Shown here: positions 25,852-35,401 of the stretch, in pieces
How the letters are laid out: each line of letters opens with the position of its first letter
How positions within the stretch are numbered: the stretch's first letter is position 1
From: an uncultured Ruminococcus sp.
Lineage (GTDB): Bacteria; Bacillota; Clostridia; Oscillospirales; Ruminococcaceae
Reading direction: 5' to 3'
Assembly: GCA_900539835.1 (NCBI GenBank)
Contig: UQDR01000016.1
Location: 1-53,685 of the forward strand
Length of the DNA: 53,685 nt
Position numbers and translations under genes: made by a program
Notes under the pieces: generated by a model
What the model was told of the DNA's origin: nothing
What the model saw: only the letters and a program-made list of their open reading frames with translations
Databases searched by the model: none

Positions 25852-27822
25852 ATGAAAGGTTATAACAATTTTCAGCTTGTGATAAGAATTACAACGGCAG
25901 TAGTTATGCTTGCTGCCGTAATATCTTCATTTATGGTTTATGATACGCCTTCAACTGAAGGAAAAGGCAAGGTTCTTCTTATCGTATCTGTTGTTTCTGC
26001 ATTGCTGTTAACTGCCGAGACAATATTGTTCTGGGATAAAACAAAAAAATACATTGCAAAAATGTCTACCATGATCTCAAGAACTGAAAGGGATTCGCTT
26101 CTTAACTTCCCTGCCCCTGTAATAATTATAGATGAAGATAATACTATTGTTTGGTATAACAAGCTGTTCGGCATTCAGGTTTATTCAGAAGAAGAGGCTT
26201 ATGGCCTGAATATCTGTGATTTAGTTAATATAGATATGGAAAAAATATATACCCCCGACGGCGATTTGATTTGTCTTGACCAACATTTTTATAAAGCAAG
26301 AGCTATACATAACAATGCTTCGGGAACTCTTTCAATGATTTATTTTGACAATGTTACAGACTTTGTTGAGCTTGAGTTTGAACACAGACAATCACATAAA
26401 TCTGTGATTTTGATTACTATCGACAACTATGAGGATCTTATTTCAAACCTGCGTGAAAGCGAAAAAGCCCATGCTTTAGTTGAAATTGAAAGACTTATAG
26501 AAAACTTCGTTGACGGAACCAACGGAATTTCAAAAAAAATGAGCAATGATAAATTCTGCGTTATTTTAGAAGAACGTCATTTATCAAAAATAATTGAGAA
26601 CAGATTTAAAATTCTTGAAGAAGCAAGAAAAATTTCTTTAGGCGAAAGACGAAATATTACGCTTTCGATCGGTGTCGGATATAACAGCAAGGATCTTGCG
26701 GAAAGCGAGGCTTTTGCAAAACAGGCACTTGAAATGTGTCTTGGACGAGGCGGCGACCAAGCGGCAGTTAAAACCGATAATGGTTTTGAATTTTTCGGCG
26801 GAGTTTCAGGCGGTATGGAAAAACATACAAAAGTCAAAACCCGTATGGTTGCCAACGCTTTGATAGAGCTATTTAATTCCCATGACAGGGTTCTTATAAT
26901 GGGTCATAGGTTCGGTGATTTAGACAGCATCGGCGCCGCCACCGGAATGTGCAGCGCTGTGAGAAGAATGGGCAAAGAGTCATATGTTATTGTAGACACT
27001 GAAAGCACATTAGCCAAAAGTCTTATTAATTACATTACTGAAAATGATATTAACAACTATTACATATCACCTGAAGAAGGACTTCAGAAGGTTAACGGAA
27101 ATTCATTGGTTATAGTTGTTGATACTCATAATCCGGATCTTGTGGAATCAGCAGAGATTCTTGAAAAAGCTAACGAAACAGTGGTAATTGATCATCACCG
27201 TCTCGCAGTAAAAGCAATTGATAAATGTGTTTTATTTTATCATGAACCTATCGCTTCATCAGCCAGTGAAATGGTAGCTGAATTAATTGAATATTTCGGT
27301 TCAAATGTTAAAATATCAGCGCCTATTTCTGAAGCTCTACTTTCGGGAATAATGCTCGATACTAAAAATTTTGTTTTAAAAACCGGTGTAAGAACCTTTG
27401 AAGCTGCTGCATTTCTCAGAAAAATGGGAGCTGATACTGTAGCAGTTAAAAAGCTTTTTGCAAATTCTATTGAAACATATCATCAAAAAAGCAATCTAAT
27501 TACTTCCGCTGAGATCTATAGAAAGTGTGCAATTGCTTCAACAAAAGAAGTATTTGCCGATATCCGTATAGCTTCATCTCAGGCAGCTGACGAGCTTTTA
27601 GGCATCAAGGGGGTAAACGCTTCATTTGTTATGTATACAGAAAACGGAAGAGTAAATATTTCCGCAAGAAGCTTGGGCGCTTTTAATGTCCAGATAGTAA
27701 TGGAAAGCCTTGGAGGGGGCGGCCATCTCACTATGGCTGCTACACAGCTTGAAACCACTCTTGAGGAAGCCAGGACACAGCTTCTCAGCGCTATTGACGA
27801 CTATATCAGAAATAATTCATAA
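25852..27822 (+). CDS. gdpP: Cyclic-di-AMP phosphodiesterase GdpP
   Basis: GdpP hydrolyses c-di-AMP to pApA at the membrane and so opposes CdaA, encoded 21 kb upstream. Two N-terminal membrane helices (about 9-28, 38-60) are followed by a PAS-like segment (FPAPVIIIDEDNTIVWYN), a degenerate GGDEF domain (LSIGVGYNSKDLAESEAFA), the DHH domain (MGHRFGDLDSIGAATGM, VVDTHNPDL, VIDHHR) and DHHA1 (ESLGGGGHLTMAA). At 656 residues it has the usual length. The start is ATG 25852, preceded by AAAGGA. The order gdpP-rplI-dnaB is conserved in Firmicutes. Confidence 0.95.
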   Translation: MKGYNNFQLVIRITTAVVMLAAVISSFMVYDTPSTEGKGKVLLIVSVVSALLLTAETILFWDKTKKYIAKMSTMISRTERDSLLNFPAPVIIIDEDNTIVWYNKLFGIQVYSEEEAYGLNICDLVNIDMEKIYTPDGDLICLDQHFYKARAIHNNASGTLSMIYFDNVTDFVELEFEHRQSHKSVILITIDNYEDLISNLRESEKAHALVEIERLIENFVDGTNGISKKMSNDKFCVILEERHLSKIIENRFKILEEARKISLGERRNITLSIGVGYNSKDLAESEAFAKQALEMCLGRGGDQAAVKTDNGFEFFGGVSGGMEKHTKVKTRMVANALIELFNSHDRVLIMGHRFGDLDSIGAATGMCSAVRRMGKESYVIVDTESTLAKSLINYITENDINNYYISPEEGLQKVNGNSLVIVVDTHNPDLVESAEILEKANETVVIDHHRLAVKAIDKCVLFYHEPIASSASEMVAELIEYFGSNVKISAPISEALLSGIMLDTKNFVLKTGVRTFEAAAFLRKMGADTVAVKKLFANSIETYHQKSNLITSAEIYRKCAIASTKEVFADIRIASSQAADELLGIKGVNASFVMYTENGRVNISARSLGAFNVQIVMESLGGGGHLTMAATQLETTLEEARTQLLSAIDDYIRNNS

Positions 27823-27863
27823 GTTTAATATGTTGCAAATTTTTGCATAAAAGGAGTGTTAAT

Positions 27864-28310
27864 ATGAAAGTAATTTTATTAAAAGACGTAAAGGGTTCCG
27901 GAAAAGCCGGAGATACTTTGAATGTAGCAGATGGTTACGCAAGAAATTTCTTGATTGCAAAAGGATTCGCCATTGAGGCAACCGCAAAAAACATGAATGA
28001 TCTTGCAGGTAAAAAAGCTTCTGCTCAGCACAAGCTTGATGTCGAAAAGGCTGAAAATGAAAAAATCGCTTCTAAGCTTGACGGCAAAGAAATCATTATA
28101 AAAGCTAAGGCCGGACAAGGCGGAAAGCTTTTCGGTGCTGTTACCTCATCAACAGTTGCAGATGCTGTAAAGGCTCAGTTTTCTCAGGCTATTGACAAAA
28201 AGAAAATCAATCTCAGCAGTGAAATTAAGGGATATGGCGAGTTCACGGCTGTAATCAAAATGTCACAGGGTGTATCCTGCACCATAAAAATTAAGGTGGT
28301 TGAAGAATAA
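27864..28310 (+). CDS. rplI: 50S ribosomal protein L9
   Basis: L9 is a two-domain protein of the large ribosomal subunit. MKVILLKDVKGSGKAGDTL at the start and DGYARNFLIAKGFA are the family signature; the long charged helix and C-terminal domain complete 148 residues. The start is ATG 27864, preceded by AAAGGAG. It lies between gdpP and dnaB and ends 3 bp before the dnaB start. Confidence 0.97.
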   Translation: MKVILLKDVKGSGKAGDTLNVADGYARNFLIAKGFAIEATAKNMNDLAGKKASAQHKLDVEKAENEKIASKLDGKEIIIKAKAGQGGKLFGAVTSSTVADAVKAQFSQAIDKKKINLSSEIKGYGEFTAVIKMSQGVSCTIKIKVVEE

Positions 28311-28313
28311 ATC

Positions 28314-29678
28314 ATGGCACTTACTGAAAGCAGAACAGGAATAAGAGCAAGCGATATACTTGGACGTGAGCTTCCCTATTCACTTGAAGCTGAGCAGGCT
28401 GTTATCGGAGGAATACTTCTGGATCCGTCGGTATTGGCAAGGGTAATTGAAATACTCAGACCTGAATGCTTTTATCGTCCTCAGCACCAGCAGCTTTTTT
28501 CAATAATGATGAGAATGTTCTCAACGGCACAAACCGAGGACATTATCACTGTAATTGACGAATCGGTTACCATGGGCATTTTTGAAACATCTGCCATGGC
28601 AAAGACCTATCTGAGCGGACTTATGGAAAGCGTTCCGTCAACGGCAAATATTGAAAGCTATTGTAATATTATAAAAGAAAAATATCAGATACGCACACTT
28701 ATAAATGTAGCAAATGATATTATAGAAACAGCAAATGAAGGCTCTGTTGATTCACAGACTATGCTTGACAGCGCCGAACAAAAAATTTATGATATCCGTC
28801 AAGGAAATGAAGTTCAAGGACTTTCACGAATTGACAGCGTTATTATTGATGCTTATTCGCATTTACAGGAAATAAGCGGTCCTGACGCTGCTGTTCACTT
28901 GGGGGCGAAAACCGGTTTTTCTCAGCTTGACGCTATAACTTCCGGTCTTAACAATTCTGACCTTATTATTCTTGCTGCACGTCCCGCGATGGGTAAATCT
29001 GCACTTGCCCTTAATATTGCTGTTAACTGCTGTAAACAAACAATGAAGGATGTTGTCATTTTCTCTCTTGAAATGGGAAAAGAACAGCTTGTTACCCGTA
29101 TGCTGGCATCGGAATCTCTTGTTAACAACTCTAATCTTCGTTCAGGAAAAATTGACAGTGAGGATTGGATAAAGCTTGCAGGAGGTACGGAAACACTGGC
29201 GAAGCTTCCGATTTATTTAGATGACGGAGCCGGAATTAATGTACCGCAGATGAAGGCAAAGCTCAGACGCATGAGAAACCTGGGACTTGTAGTTATTGAC
29301 TACCTTCAGCTTATGTCCTCTCCAAACAAGCACACCAGCCGTGTAACAGAGGTTTCTGAAATCACACGTCAGCTAAAGCTTATGGCAAAGGAACTTAATG
29401 TGCCGGTTATAGCACTTTCACAGCTTTCACGTAGTTCTGAAAAAAGAGAAGACAAGCGGCCTATGCTTTCTGACCTTCGTGAGTCAGGTTCTATTGAGCA
29501 GGACGCTGACATTATTTTATTTTTATATCGTGATGCTTATTATGAAAAGGACACATCAGACCAAACGGTTGCTGAATGTATTGTGGCTAAAAACCGTCAC
29601 GGAAGCACAGGCACCGTAAACCTCGCTTTTATTGGCGAATACACATTATTCAGGGGTCTTGATATCAGAAGAGAGTAA
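28314..29678 (+). CDS. dnaB: Replicative DNA helicase DnaB
   Basis: DnaB is the hexameric helicase that unwinds DNA at the replication fork. The N-terminal domain begins at LPYSLEAEQAVIGGILLDP. The RecA-like C-terminal domain has Walker A AARPAMGKSALALN, IFSLEMGKEQLVTRMLA, Walker B VVIDYLQLM, and LSQLSRSSEKREDKRP followed by SDLRESGSIEQDAD. Length is 454 residues, with no sign of an intein. It starts 3 bp after rplI and ends 2 bp before tilS, so it is part of one operon. Confidence 0.97.
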   Translation: MALTESRTGIRASDILGRELPYSLEAEQAVIGGILLDPSVLARVIEILRPECFYRPQHQQLFSIMMRMFSTAQTEDIITVIDESVTMGIFETSAMAKTYLSGLMESVPSTANIESYCNIIKEKYQIRTLINVANDIIETANEGSVDSQTMLDSAEQKIYDIRQGNEVQGLSRIDSVIIDAYSHLQEISGPDAAVHLGAKTGFSQLDAITSGLNNSDLIILAARPAMGKSALALNIAVNCCKQTMKDVVIFSLEMGKEQLVTRMLASESLVNNSNLRSGKIDSEDWIKLAGGTETLAKLPIYLDDGAGINVPQMKAKLRRMRNLGLVVIDYLQLMSSPNKHTSRVTEVSEITRQLKLMAKELNVPVIALSQLSRSSEKREDKRPMLSDLRESGSIEQDADIILFLYRDAYYEKDTSDQTVAECIVAKNRHGSTGTVNLAFIGEYTLFRGLDIRRE

Positions 29679-29680
29679 AT

Positions 29681-30991
29681 ATGCTTAACAAAGTTGCAAA
29701 AACTATTGAAAAATATGATATGATAAAAAAGGGTGAGCGCATTCTGGTAGGCCTTTCAGGCGGAGCGGACAGCGTTTCACTCCTTTTGTGTTTAAGAGAA
29801 TTAGGCTACAGCAATATTTCTGCTTGTCACATTAATCATCAGCTGAGAGGCGATGAAAGCTTTCGTGATGAAAATTTCTGTATTGAGCTTTGCAGAAGTT
29901 TGGATATTCCTCTTCAAGTGCACAGAATAAATGTAAGAGAATACTGTGAAAAAAACTCTGTGTCCTTAGAAGAAGGAGCAAGAAAGCTGAGATATGATAT
30001 TTTTTCTCAAAGCAATTGTGACAAGACAGCAACAGCGCACAGTCTTTCAGACTGCTTTGAAACAATGCTGTTTAATCTTATAAGAGGTACCGGACTAAAG
30101 GGGCTTTGTTCAATTCCTCCAGTCCGTGATAATATTATAAGACCATTGATTGATTGCACACGAGAAGATATTATTGAGTTTCTGAAAGTCAGAGGTCAGG
30201 ATTATGTAACCGATTCAACAAATCTTGAAGCTGATTTCACAAGAAACAAGCTGCGCTTAAAGGCTGTACCTATTTTTAAAGAAATTAACACTTCCCTTTT
30301 TTCAACATTTAAGAATACGCTTGAAAATATTAAAACAGATGAAGATTATCTTGAATTACAGACCGATATCCTATTGAATAATATAAGAATTAATAACTGT
30401 TACAGGACGGAAGGTCTTTTAAAAGCTCATGCCTCCATAAGAAACCGCACTTTAGCAAAGATATTGGACGAAAATAATGTAAGATACAGCTTTGATAAAA
30501 TCAATGATGTTTTATCAATTCTGAAAAGCGGCGGAAAAATAAACCTTCAATTGGATATCTTTGCAATATGTGAAAATAATATTTTAAGTATCAAGAAAAT
30601 AGTGAAAGAAAATACTGAACCGATTTCAATTTTTGTGGATGTAAAAAACAAATATAATTTTTTAGGAAGAAATTTAAGCTTTAAGATATTTGAATACAGT
30701 CCCGAAATTGTTCATAGAATGTTAGCAAACGGTCCTATTGATTGTGATAAAATAAAAGGTAAGGTTTTTCTCAGAAACAGGAGAAACGGGGATAAAATTC
30801 GGCTTTGCGGAAGAGATTTTTCTTCATCGCTCAAAAAGCTTTTTAACACTTCTGTTCCCATTGATTTAAGAGATAAAACCGCTGTACTTTGTGACGATGA
30901 GGGTATTATCTGGGTCGAAGGATTCGGCTGCGCTGATCGTGTAAAAATCGATTCCTATACAAAAAAAATAATGATTTGTATTATATCATAA
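29681..30991 (+). CDS. tilS: tRNA(Ile)-lysidine synthetase
   Basis: TilS attaches lysine to C34 of the CAU-anticodon tRNA-Ile so that it reads AUA. The PP-loop motif is VGLSGGADSVSLLLC near residue 23. HINHQLRGDES, the ATAHSLSDCFETMLFNLIRGTG segment in two parts, DCTREDI and DSTN..FTRNKLR also match. A C-terminal TilS domain (GDKIRLCGRDFSSSLKKLF) is present. Length is 436 residues. It is followed by hpt and ftsH, the conserved Firmicutes order. Confidence 0.95.
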   Translation: MLNKVAKTIEKYDMIKKGERILVGLSGGADSVSLLLCLRELGYSNISACHINHQLRGDESFRDENFCIELCRSLDIPLQVHRINVREYCEKNSVSLEEGARKLRYDIFSQSNCDKTATAHSLSDCFETMLFNLIRGTGLKGLCSIPPVRDNIIRPLIDCTREDIIEFLKVRGQDYVTDSTNLEADFTRNKLRLKAVPIFKEINTSLFSTFKNTLENIKTDEDYLELQTDILLNNIRINNCYRTEGLLKAHASIRNRTLAKILDENNVRYSFDKINDVLSILKSGGKINLQLDIFAICENNILSIKKIVKENTEPISIFVDVKNKYNFLGRNLSFKIFEYSPEIVHRMLANGPIDCDKIKGKVFLRNRRNGDKIRLCGRDFSSSLKKLFNTSVPIDLRDKTAVLCDDEGIIWVEGFGCADRVKIDSYTKKIMICIIS

Positions 30992-31033
30992 AACTGTCAC
31001 AAACATATTTTATAATTATTGAGGTTGCATTGT

Positions 31034-31558
31034 ATGGACAAAATAACGCTTTTAATTTCAGAGGATGATATTAAAAAACGTGTTTCTGAAATGGCAAAAC
31101 TAATTTCGGAAGATTATAAGGGCGAGAAAATCACGATAGTATCTGTACTCAAAGGCGCATTTATTTTTACTGCCGATCTTATACGCTCTATTAATAACGA
31201 AACAGATATTAATTTTATCCGTGCAAAAAGCTATATTGACACCCAAAGCAGCGGTGACGTCAAAATATCAGATGATTTTGATCTTAATGTTAAAAATAAA
31301 AGAATTATAATTGTCGAGGATATTATTGATACGGGAAAGACTCTTTTGGAACTAAAAGAATACTTTTACCGAATGGGCTGCAAGGATGTTAAAATAGCAG
31401 TTTTTCTTGACAAGCCTTCCAGAAGAACAGCAGATATATCACCCGATTATTGTTGTTTTGAAATTGAAGATAAATTTGTTGTAGGATATGGGCTTGATTA
31501 CAATGAAAAATATCGTCAGCTTCCCTATTTGGGTATATTAAATCCGGACGGAAACTGA
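31034..31558 (+). CDS. hpt: Hypoxanthine phosphoribosyltransferase
   Basis: Hpt salvages hypoxanthine and guanine to IMP and GMP using PRPP. The PRPP loop IIIVEDIIDTGKTL (about residue 98), VSVLKGAFIFTADLIR and the C-terminal FVVGYGLDYNEKYRQLPYLG are diagnostic. The start is ATG 31034 with GAGG 10 nt upstream; the TTG at 31019 overlaps that site. Length is 174 residues. It lies between tilS and ftsH. Confidence 0.95.
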   Translation: MDKITLLISEDDIKKRVSEMAKLISEDYKGEKITIVSVLKGAFIFTADLIRSINNETDINFIRAKSYIDTQSSGDVKISDDFDLNVKNKRIIIVEDIIDTGKTLLELKEYFYRMGCKDVKIAVFLDKPSRRTADISPDYCCFEIEDKFVVGYGLDYNEKYRQLPYLGILNPDGN

Positions 31559-31591
31559 TTTAATATTAATTTTTTTAAAGGTCGTGATATA

Positions 31592-33520
31592 TTGAACAAA
31601 AATAATAACGGAAAATCCTTGCTGATTTACTTGCTGGTATCTGTGGTTATCATAGGAGGTTTAGTATATTTTCTAACTTCTATGAGCAGCAATAATACTT
31701 CAACCAAATATTCTGAAATTATGGGGCATTTTGATAACCTTGAGGTTTCTGAATTTGAGCTTGATTTAGGATCAGGCAAGATGAAATATAAGCTTAAAGA
31801 TTCTGACGAAGTAAAGAATTATACAGTTCCTAACGTTTCAATATTTGCACAGGAAGTTCTCGGCGGCGAAGACGCAGAAAACTATCGTAGAAAATACAAC
31901 GAAGCTAATCCCAATGATCCGCTTAAATATAATCTGATTCCTATATCTGATAACAGCTTTTGGCTGAATATGATACCTACGCTGTTGATGCTGGGAGTTA
32001 TGATTTTCTTCTTTGTATTTATGATGAAGAATGCCGGCGGAGGAAAAATGTCTTCGTTTGGAAAAACCAATGCTAAACAGGCACCGAGCAGTAAGAAAGC
32101 TACCTTTGCAGATGTAGCAGGTGCTGATGAGGAAAAAGAAGAGCTTCAGGAAATCGTGGACTTTCTCAGAAATTCAAAGAAATACAGCGAAATTGGTGCA
32201 AGAATACCCAAGGGCGTTCTTCTTATGGGACCTCCGGGTACAGGTAAAACATTACTTGCACGAGCTGTTGCAGGAGAAGCTAATGTACCGTTTTTCTCAA
32301 TTTCAGGTTCTGACTTTGTAGAAATGTTTGTGGGCGTCGGTGCTTCTCGTGTAAGAGATTTATTTGAACAGGCAAAGAAAAACTCACCGTCTATCATCTT
32401 TATCGATGAAATTGACGCTGTCGGAAGACAGAGAGGTGCCGGTCTTGGCGGCGGGCACGATGAACGTGAACAGACATTGAACCAGCTTCTTGTTGAAATG
32501 GACGGTTTCACGGAGAATGATTCCGTTATCGTAATGGCTGCTACAAACAGACGAGATATACTTGATCCGGCTTTACTTCGCCCGGGACGATTTGACAGAC
32601 AGATTCTTGTTGGATATCCTGATGTTAAGGGCAGAGAAGAAATTCTCAAGGTTCACACAAGAAACAAGCCGCTTGCTCCGGATGTAAGCTTAGAAACCAT
32701 TGCTAAATCCACTGTAGGCTTCACGGGCGCTGATCTTGAGAACCTTGTTAACGAGGCTTCCCTTCTTGCTGCAAGAAACAACAGAAAGGCTATTACAAAG
32801 CAAGACCTTGAAGAATCATCTATCAAAGTTGTTGCAGGACCTGAAAAGAAATCAAGGGTTGTTACTGAGGCTGAAAAGAAGCTTACAGCTTATCACGAAG
32901 GCGGTCACGCTGTCTGCACATACTACTGCGATTCACAGGATAAGGTTCACCAGGTTTCAATTATACCGAGAGGTCAGGCAGGCGGATTCACAATGAGTCT
33001 TCCTGAAAAAGATAAGTCCTATGTAAGCAAGAAAGAAATGGCTGAAAATATCATAGTACTTCTTGGCGGACGTGTTGCTGAAAAGATAATTCTTGACGAC
33101 ATTTCTACAGGAGCTTCCAACGATCTGGAAAGAGCCACTGCTACGGCAAGAAACATGGTTACACGATATGGATTCAGTGATAATCTTGGTCCTGTTGTTT
33201 ACGGCAGAGGCGAGCATGAAGTATTTCTCGGCAGGGATTATACAAATGCTCCAAGCTATTCTGAAAACGTTGCTGCTGAAATTGATAACGAAATCAGAAG
33301 CATAGTTGAAGACGCTTTTGAAAAAGCTGAAAACATACTCAGACAGCACATTGATAAGCTTCATCTGATTGCAAAATATCTAATGATTCATGAAAAGATT
33401 GACGGTATTAATTTTGAAAAGCTTATGAACGGTGAGCTTCAAGAGTCAGAATTTATGACTAAAGCTGAGAACGATTCAAGCAATAACGAAAATGCTGAAA
33501 ACAATAACAGCGAAGAATAA
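31592..33520 (+). CDS. ftsH: ATP-dependent zinc metalloprotease FtsH
   Basis: FtsH is a membrane-bound AAA+ hexameric protease that degrades misfolded membrane and regulatory proteins. Two membrane helices (about 8-28 and 126-147) flank an extracytoplasmic domain. The AAA domain has Walker A MGPPGTGKTLLARA, the pore loop FVEMFVGVGA, Walker B IIFIDEIDAVG and the arginine finger region RPGRFDRQ. The zinc site is HEGGHA. Length is 642 residues with an Asn/Glu-rich tail. The start is TTG 31592, preceded by AAGG. A strong terminator follows the stop. Confidence 0.97.
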   Translation: MNKNNNGKSLLIYLLVSVVIIGGLVYFLTSMSSNNTSTKYSEIMGHFDNLEVSEFELDLGSGKMKYKLKDSDEVKNYTVPNVSIFAQEVLGGEDAENYRRKYNEANPNDPLKYNLIPISDNSFWLNMIPTLLMLGVMIFFFVFMMKNAGGGKMSSFGKTNAKQAPSSKKATFADVAGADEEKEELQEIVDFLRNSKKYSEIGARIPKGVLLMGPPGTGKTLLARAVAGEANVPFFSISGSDFVEMFVGVGASRVRDLFEQAKKNSPSIIFIDEIDAVGRQRGAGLGGGHDEREQTLNQLLVEMDGFTENDSVIVMAATNRRDILDPALLRPGRFDRQILVGYPDVKGREEILKVHTRNKPLAPDVSLETIAKSTVGFTGADLENLVNEASLLAARNNRKAITKQDLEESSIKVVAGPEKKSRVVTEAEKKLTAYHEGGHAVCTYYCDSQDKVHQVSIIPRGQAGGFTMSLPEKDKSYVSKKEMAENIIVLLGGRVAEKIILDDISTGASNDLERATATARNMVTRYGFSDNLGPVVYGRGEHEVFLGRDYTNAPSYSENVAAEIDNEIRSIVEDAFEKAENILRQHIDKLHLIAKYLMIHEKIDGINFEKLMNGELQESEFMTKAENDSSNNENAENNNSEE

Positions 33521-33525
33521 AATAG

Positions 33526-33549
33526 AAGCCGGCAGATTGCCGGCTTTTT
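33526..33549 (+). terminator. Rho-independent terminator after ftsH
   Basis: AAGCCGGCA and TGCCGGCTT form a 9-bp GC-rich stem with a 3-nt loop, followed by TTT. Confidence 0.9.
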
Positions 33550-33577
33550 AATACACTTATTTAGAAAAGGGTTTTAT

Positions 33578-34345
33578 ATGAATTTATTATTTATAGGCGA
33601 TGTAGTTGGTGAAAGCGGTTGCGAATTTTTAGAAAAGCATATTTACAGCATAAAAAAGGAATATAACATTGATTTCACAATAATAAACGGTGAGAACTCG
33701 GCAAAAGGAAATGGCATATCACCTAAATCCTTTGACAGACTGATGCAGATGGGTGCTGATGTTATTACGACAGGTAATCACTGTTTTCAGCGAAGAGAAT
33801 CCATGGACATGTTTGACGTAAAGGAAAACCTTTTAAGACCTTACAACTTCCCTGAAGGAGTTGTAGGACGTGGCATTACTACTGTTGATTTAGGAAGCAC
33901 TCAGATAGCTGTGATAAATCTCATGGGTACTGTTTACATGGATTCACTTGACAATCCATTCTTTGCTATGGATAAGATACTTGAAGAGATCAATACACCA
34001 AATATTATTGTAGATTTTCATGCTGAAGCAACATCAGAGAAAAAGGCAATGGGTCAATATCTTGCGGGTAAGGTTACTGCTGTTATTGGCACGCATACAC
34101 ATGTACAGACTGCTGACGAACAGATTATAGAAGATCATACGGCATATATCACTGACGCAGGAATGACCGGTCCTGAGCTTTCTGTATTGGGAGTAGACAC
34201 TGAACGGGCTATTAATAAAATGAAATACCACTCCCCTGTTCATTTTATTGAAAGTGAAAATCCATGCTTTATTAACGGAGTTATAATAAGTTTAGACGAA
34301 AAATTGGGCAAAGCGACGAAAATAAGCCGTCTGATTAAGAGATAA
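33578..34345 (+). CDS. ymdB: YmdB family metallophosphoesterase
   Basis: YmdB is a binuclear metallophosphoesterase; the B. subtilis protein hydrolyses 2',3'-cyclic nucleotides and affects biofilm and sporulation decisions. Signature residues are LFIGDVVGESG, IINGENSAKGNG, TTGNHCFQ, VDFHAEATSEKKAMG and IGTHTHVQTAD. Length is 255 residues. It is followed by spoVS, the same order as in Bacillus. Confidence 0.93.
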   Translation: MNLLFIGDVVGESGCEFLEKHIYSIKKEYNIDFTIINGENSAKGNGISPKSFDRLMQMGADVITTGNHCFQRRESMDMFDVKENLLRPYNFPEGVVGRGITTVDLGSTQIAVINLMGTVYMDSLDNPFFAMDKILEEINTPNIIVDFHAEATSEKKAMGQYLAGKVTAVIGTHTHVQTADEQIIEDHTAYITDAGMTGPELSVLGVDTERAINKMKYHSPVHFIESENPCFINGVIISLDEKLGKATKISRLIKR

Positions 34346-34367
34346 TAACCAAAATTTTTCAACAGGC

Positions 34368-34396
34368 TTGAAAAATTATTTGTTATAGTGTATAAT
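34368..34396 (+). promoter_or_regulatory. Promoter of spoVS
   Basis: TTGAAA (34368-34373) and a perfect TATAAT (34391-34396) are 17 nt apart, about 45 nt upstream of spoVS, so this gene can be transcribed apart from ymdB. Confidence 0.6.
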
Positions 34397-34440
34397 AAAT
34401 TAAGGAAATTAGCCGATTAATTTATAAGGGGTGTGAATTT

Positions 34441-34701
34441 ATGGAAATATTAAAAGTATCATCTAAATCAGTACCAAATTCAGTTGCGGGTGCAATTTCC
34501 GGTGTTATCAGAGACAACGGTGCTGTAGAAGTACAGGCTGTAGGCGCCGGCGCTGCTAATCAGGCAATTAAAGCAATTGCTATTGCAAGAGGTTACTTAG
34601 CTCCGCTGGGAATTGACATGATTTGTATTCCCGCTTTTGCAAACATTCTGATTGATAATGAAGAAAGAACTGCAATAAAACTGATTTGCGAGGAAAGATA
34701 A
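34441..34701 (+). CDS. spoVS: Stage V sporulation protein S
   Basis: SpoVS is a small Alba-fold protein needed for late sporulation stages. The 86-residue sequence is very typical: EILKVSSKSVPNSVAGAISG, then AVEVQAVGAGAANQAIKAIA and a C-terminal EERTAIKLICEER. It is preceded by its own promoter and followed by a strong terminator. Its presence supports an endospore-forming lineage, though SpoVS also occurs in some non-sporulating bacteria. Confidence 0.96.
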   Translation: MEILKVSSKSVPNSVAGAISGVIRDNGAVEVQAVGAGAANQAIKAIAIARGYLAPLGIDMICIPAFANILIDNEERTAIKLICEER

Positions 34702-34706
34702 AAAAT

Positions 34707-34745
34707 AACAGCATTGAATTTATTAATTCAGTGCTGTTTTTTATT
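34707..34745 (+). terminator. Rho-independent terminator after spoVS
   Basis: AACAGCATTGAATT and AATTCAGTGCTGTT form a 14-bp stem with one G-U pair and a 4-nt loop, followed by TTTTATTTT. Confidence 0.9.
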
Positions 34746-34809
34746 TTGCAGCCATAAAGCGCAAAGCAAAAGTTCTTGCGGCTTAAATTATACGGTAGAT
34801 CCGCATAGT

Positions 34810-34898
34810 TGGCGGAGACGGTGGGATTCGAACCCACGTCCCTCAAGGGGCATCATGATTTCGAGTCATGTCCGTTATGACCACTTCGATACGTCTCC
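34810..34898 (-). tRNA. tRNA-Ser(CGA)
   Basis: Read on the minus strand, GGAGACG pairs with CGTCTCC as the acceptor stem, followed by discriminator G and an encoded CCA. The anticodon stem CATGA/TCATG encloses CTCGAAA, giving anticodon CGA (34861-34863 on the plus strand), which reads UCG. A long variable arm (GCCCCTTGAGGGAC) fits a class II serine tRNA. The T arm is GTGGG-TTCGAAT-CCCAC. Confidence 0.96.
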
Positions 34899-34985
34899 AC
34901 ATATTTATATGACCAATATATTATACACCATTATCACATAAATTGCAAGCAATATCAATTAATTTATTCTTATTTTTTATTTGTA

Positions 34986-35014
34986 TTGTAAAAACTGAAA
35001 AAATGTTGTATAAT
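34986..35014 (+). promoter_or_regulatory. Promoter of the small basic protein gene
   Basis: TTGTAA (34986-34991) and TATAAT (35009-35014) are 17 nt apart, 31 nt before the ATG at 35046. Confidence 0.6.
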
Positions 35015-35045
35015 ATAATTATATAAAATGCAGGAGTTGCTTAAT

Positions 35046-35345
35046 ATGAAAAACATTAAAAATAAAAAGCTTTGTTTTAAATTAAATACAAAACCTGAAA
35101 AGATTGCCGCTGCTATCGCCCTTTCAACTGCCGCTGCAATTATTTTTGATGAGAAAAAGAAAAAAATTAAGCATCCTGAAAAATATAAAAATATTTTTAA
35201 AAGAACAGCAAGAAATTATAAAATATTTGATACACTTCTGACAAGAACCATTGCAAAAGATGCATCAAAAAAAGCTAAAGAACAATTTAAAAGTAAATCA
35301 CTTAATAATCTTAATATAGAAAACGGCGAATTTATTGACATATAG
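35046..35345 (+). CDS. Hypothetical small basic protein
   Basis: The 99-residue protein is very Lys-rich with one modestly hydrophobic stretch (IAAAIALSTAAAIIF, about residues 21-35). The rest looks helical and charged. I do not recognise a family. A good promoter and a CAGGAG ribosome binding site 9 nt before ATG 35046 support expression. It precedes the flavin reductase-like gene by 56 bp. Confidence 0.6.
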   Translation: MKNIKNKKLCFKLNTKPEKIAAAIALSTAAAIIFDEKKKKIKHPEKYKNIFKRTARNYKIFDTLLTRTIAKDASKKAKEQFKSKSLNNLNIENGEFIDI

Positions 35346-35401
35346 TAAACAATATCCCTTATACCGTTATATCACGGAATATAATTGAAAGCAGTGACAA
35401 T

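Noticed and set aside
34810..35400. Integrated element at tRNA-Ser
   Set aside because: No integrase, no repeated tRNA 3' end and no change of gene style beside the tRNA.
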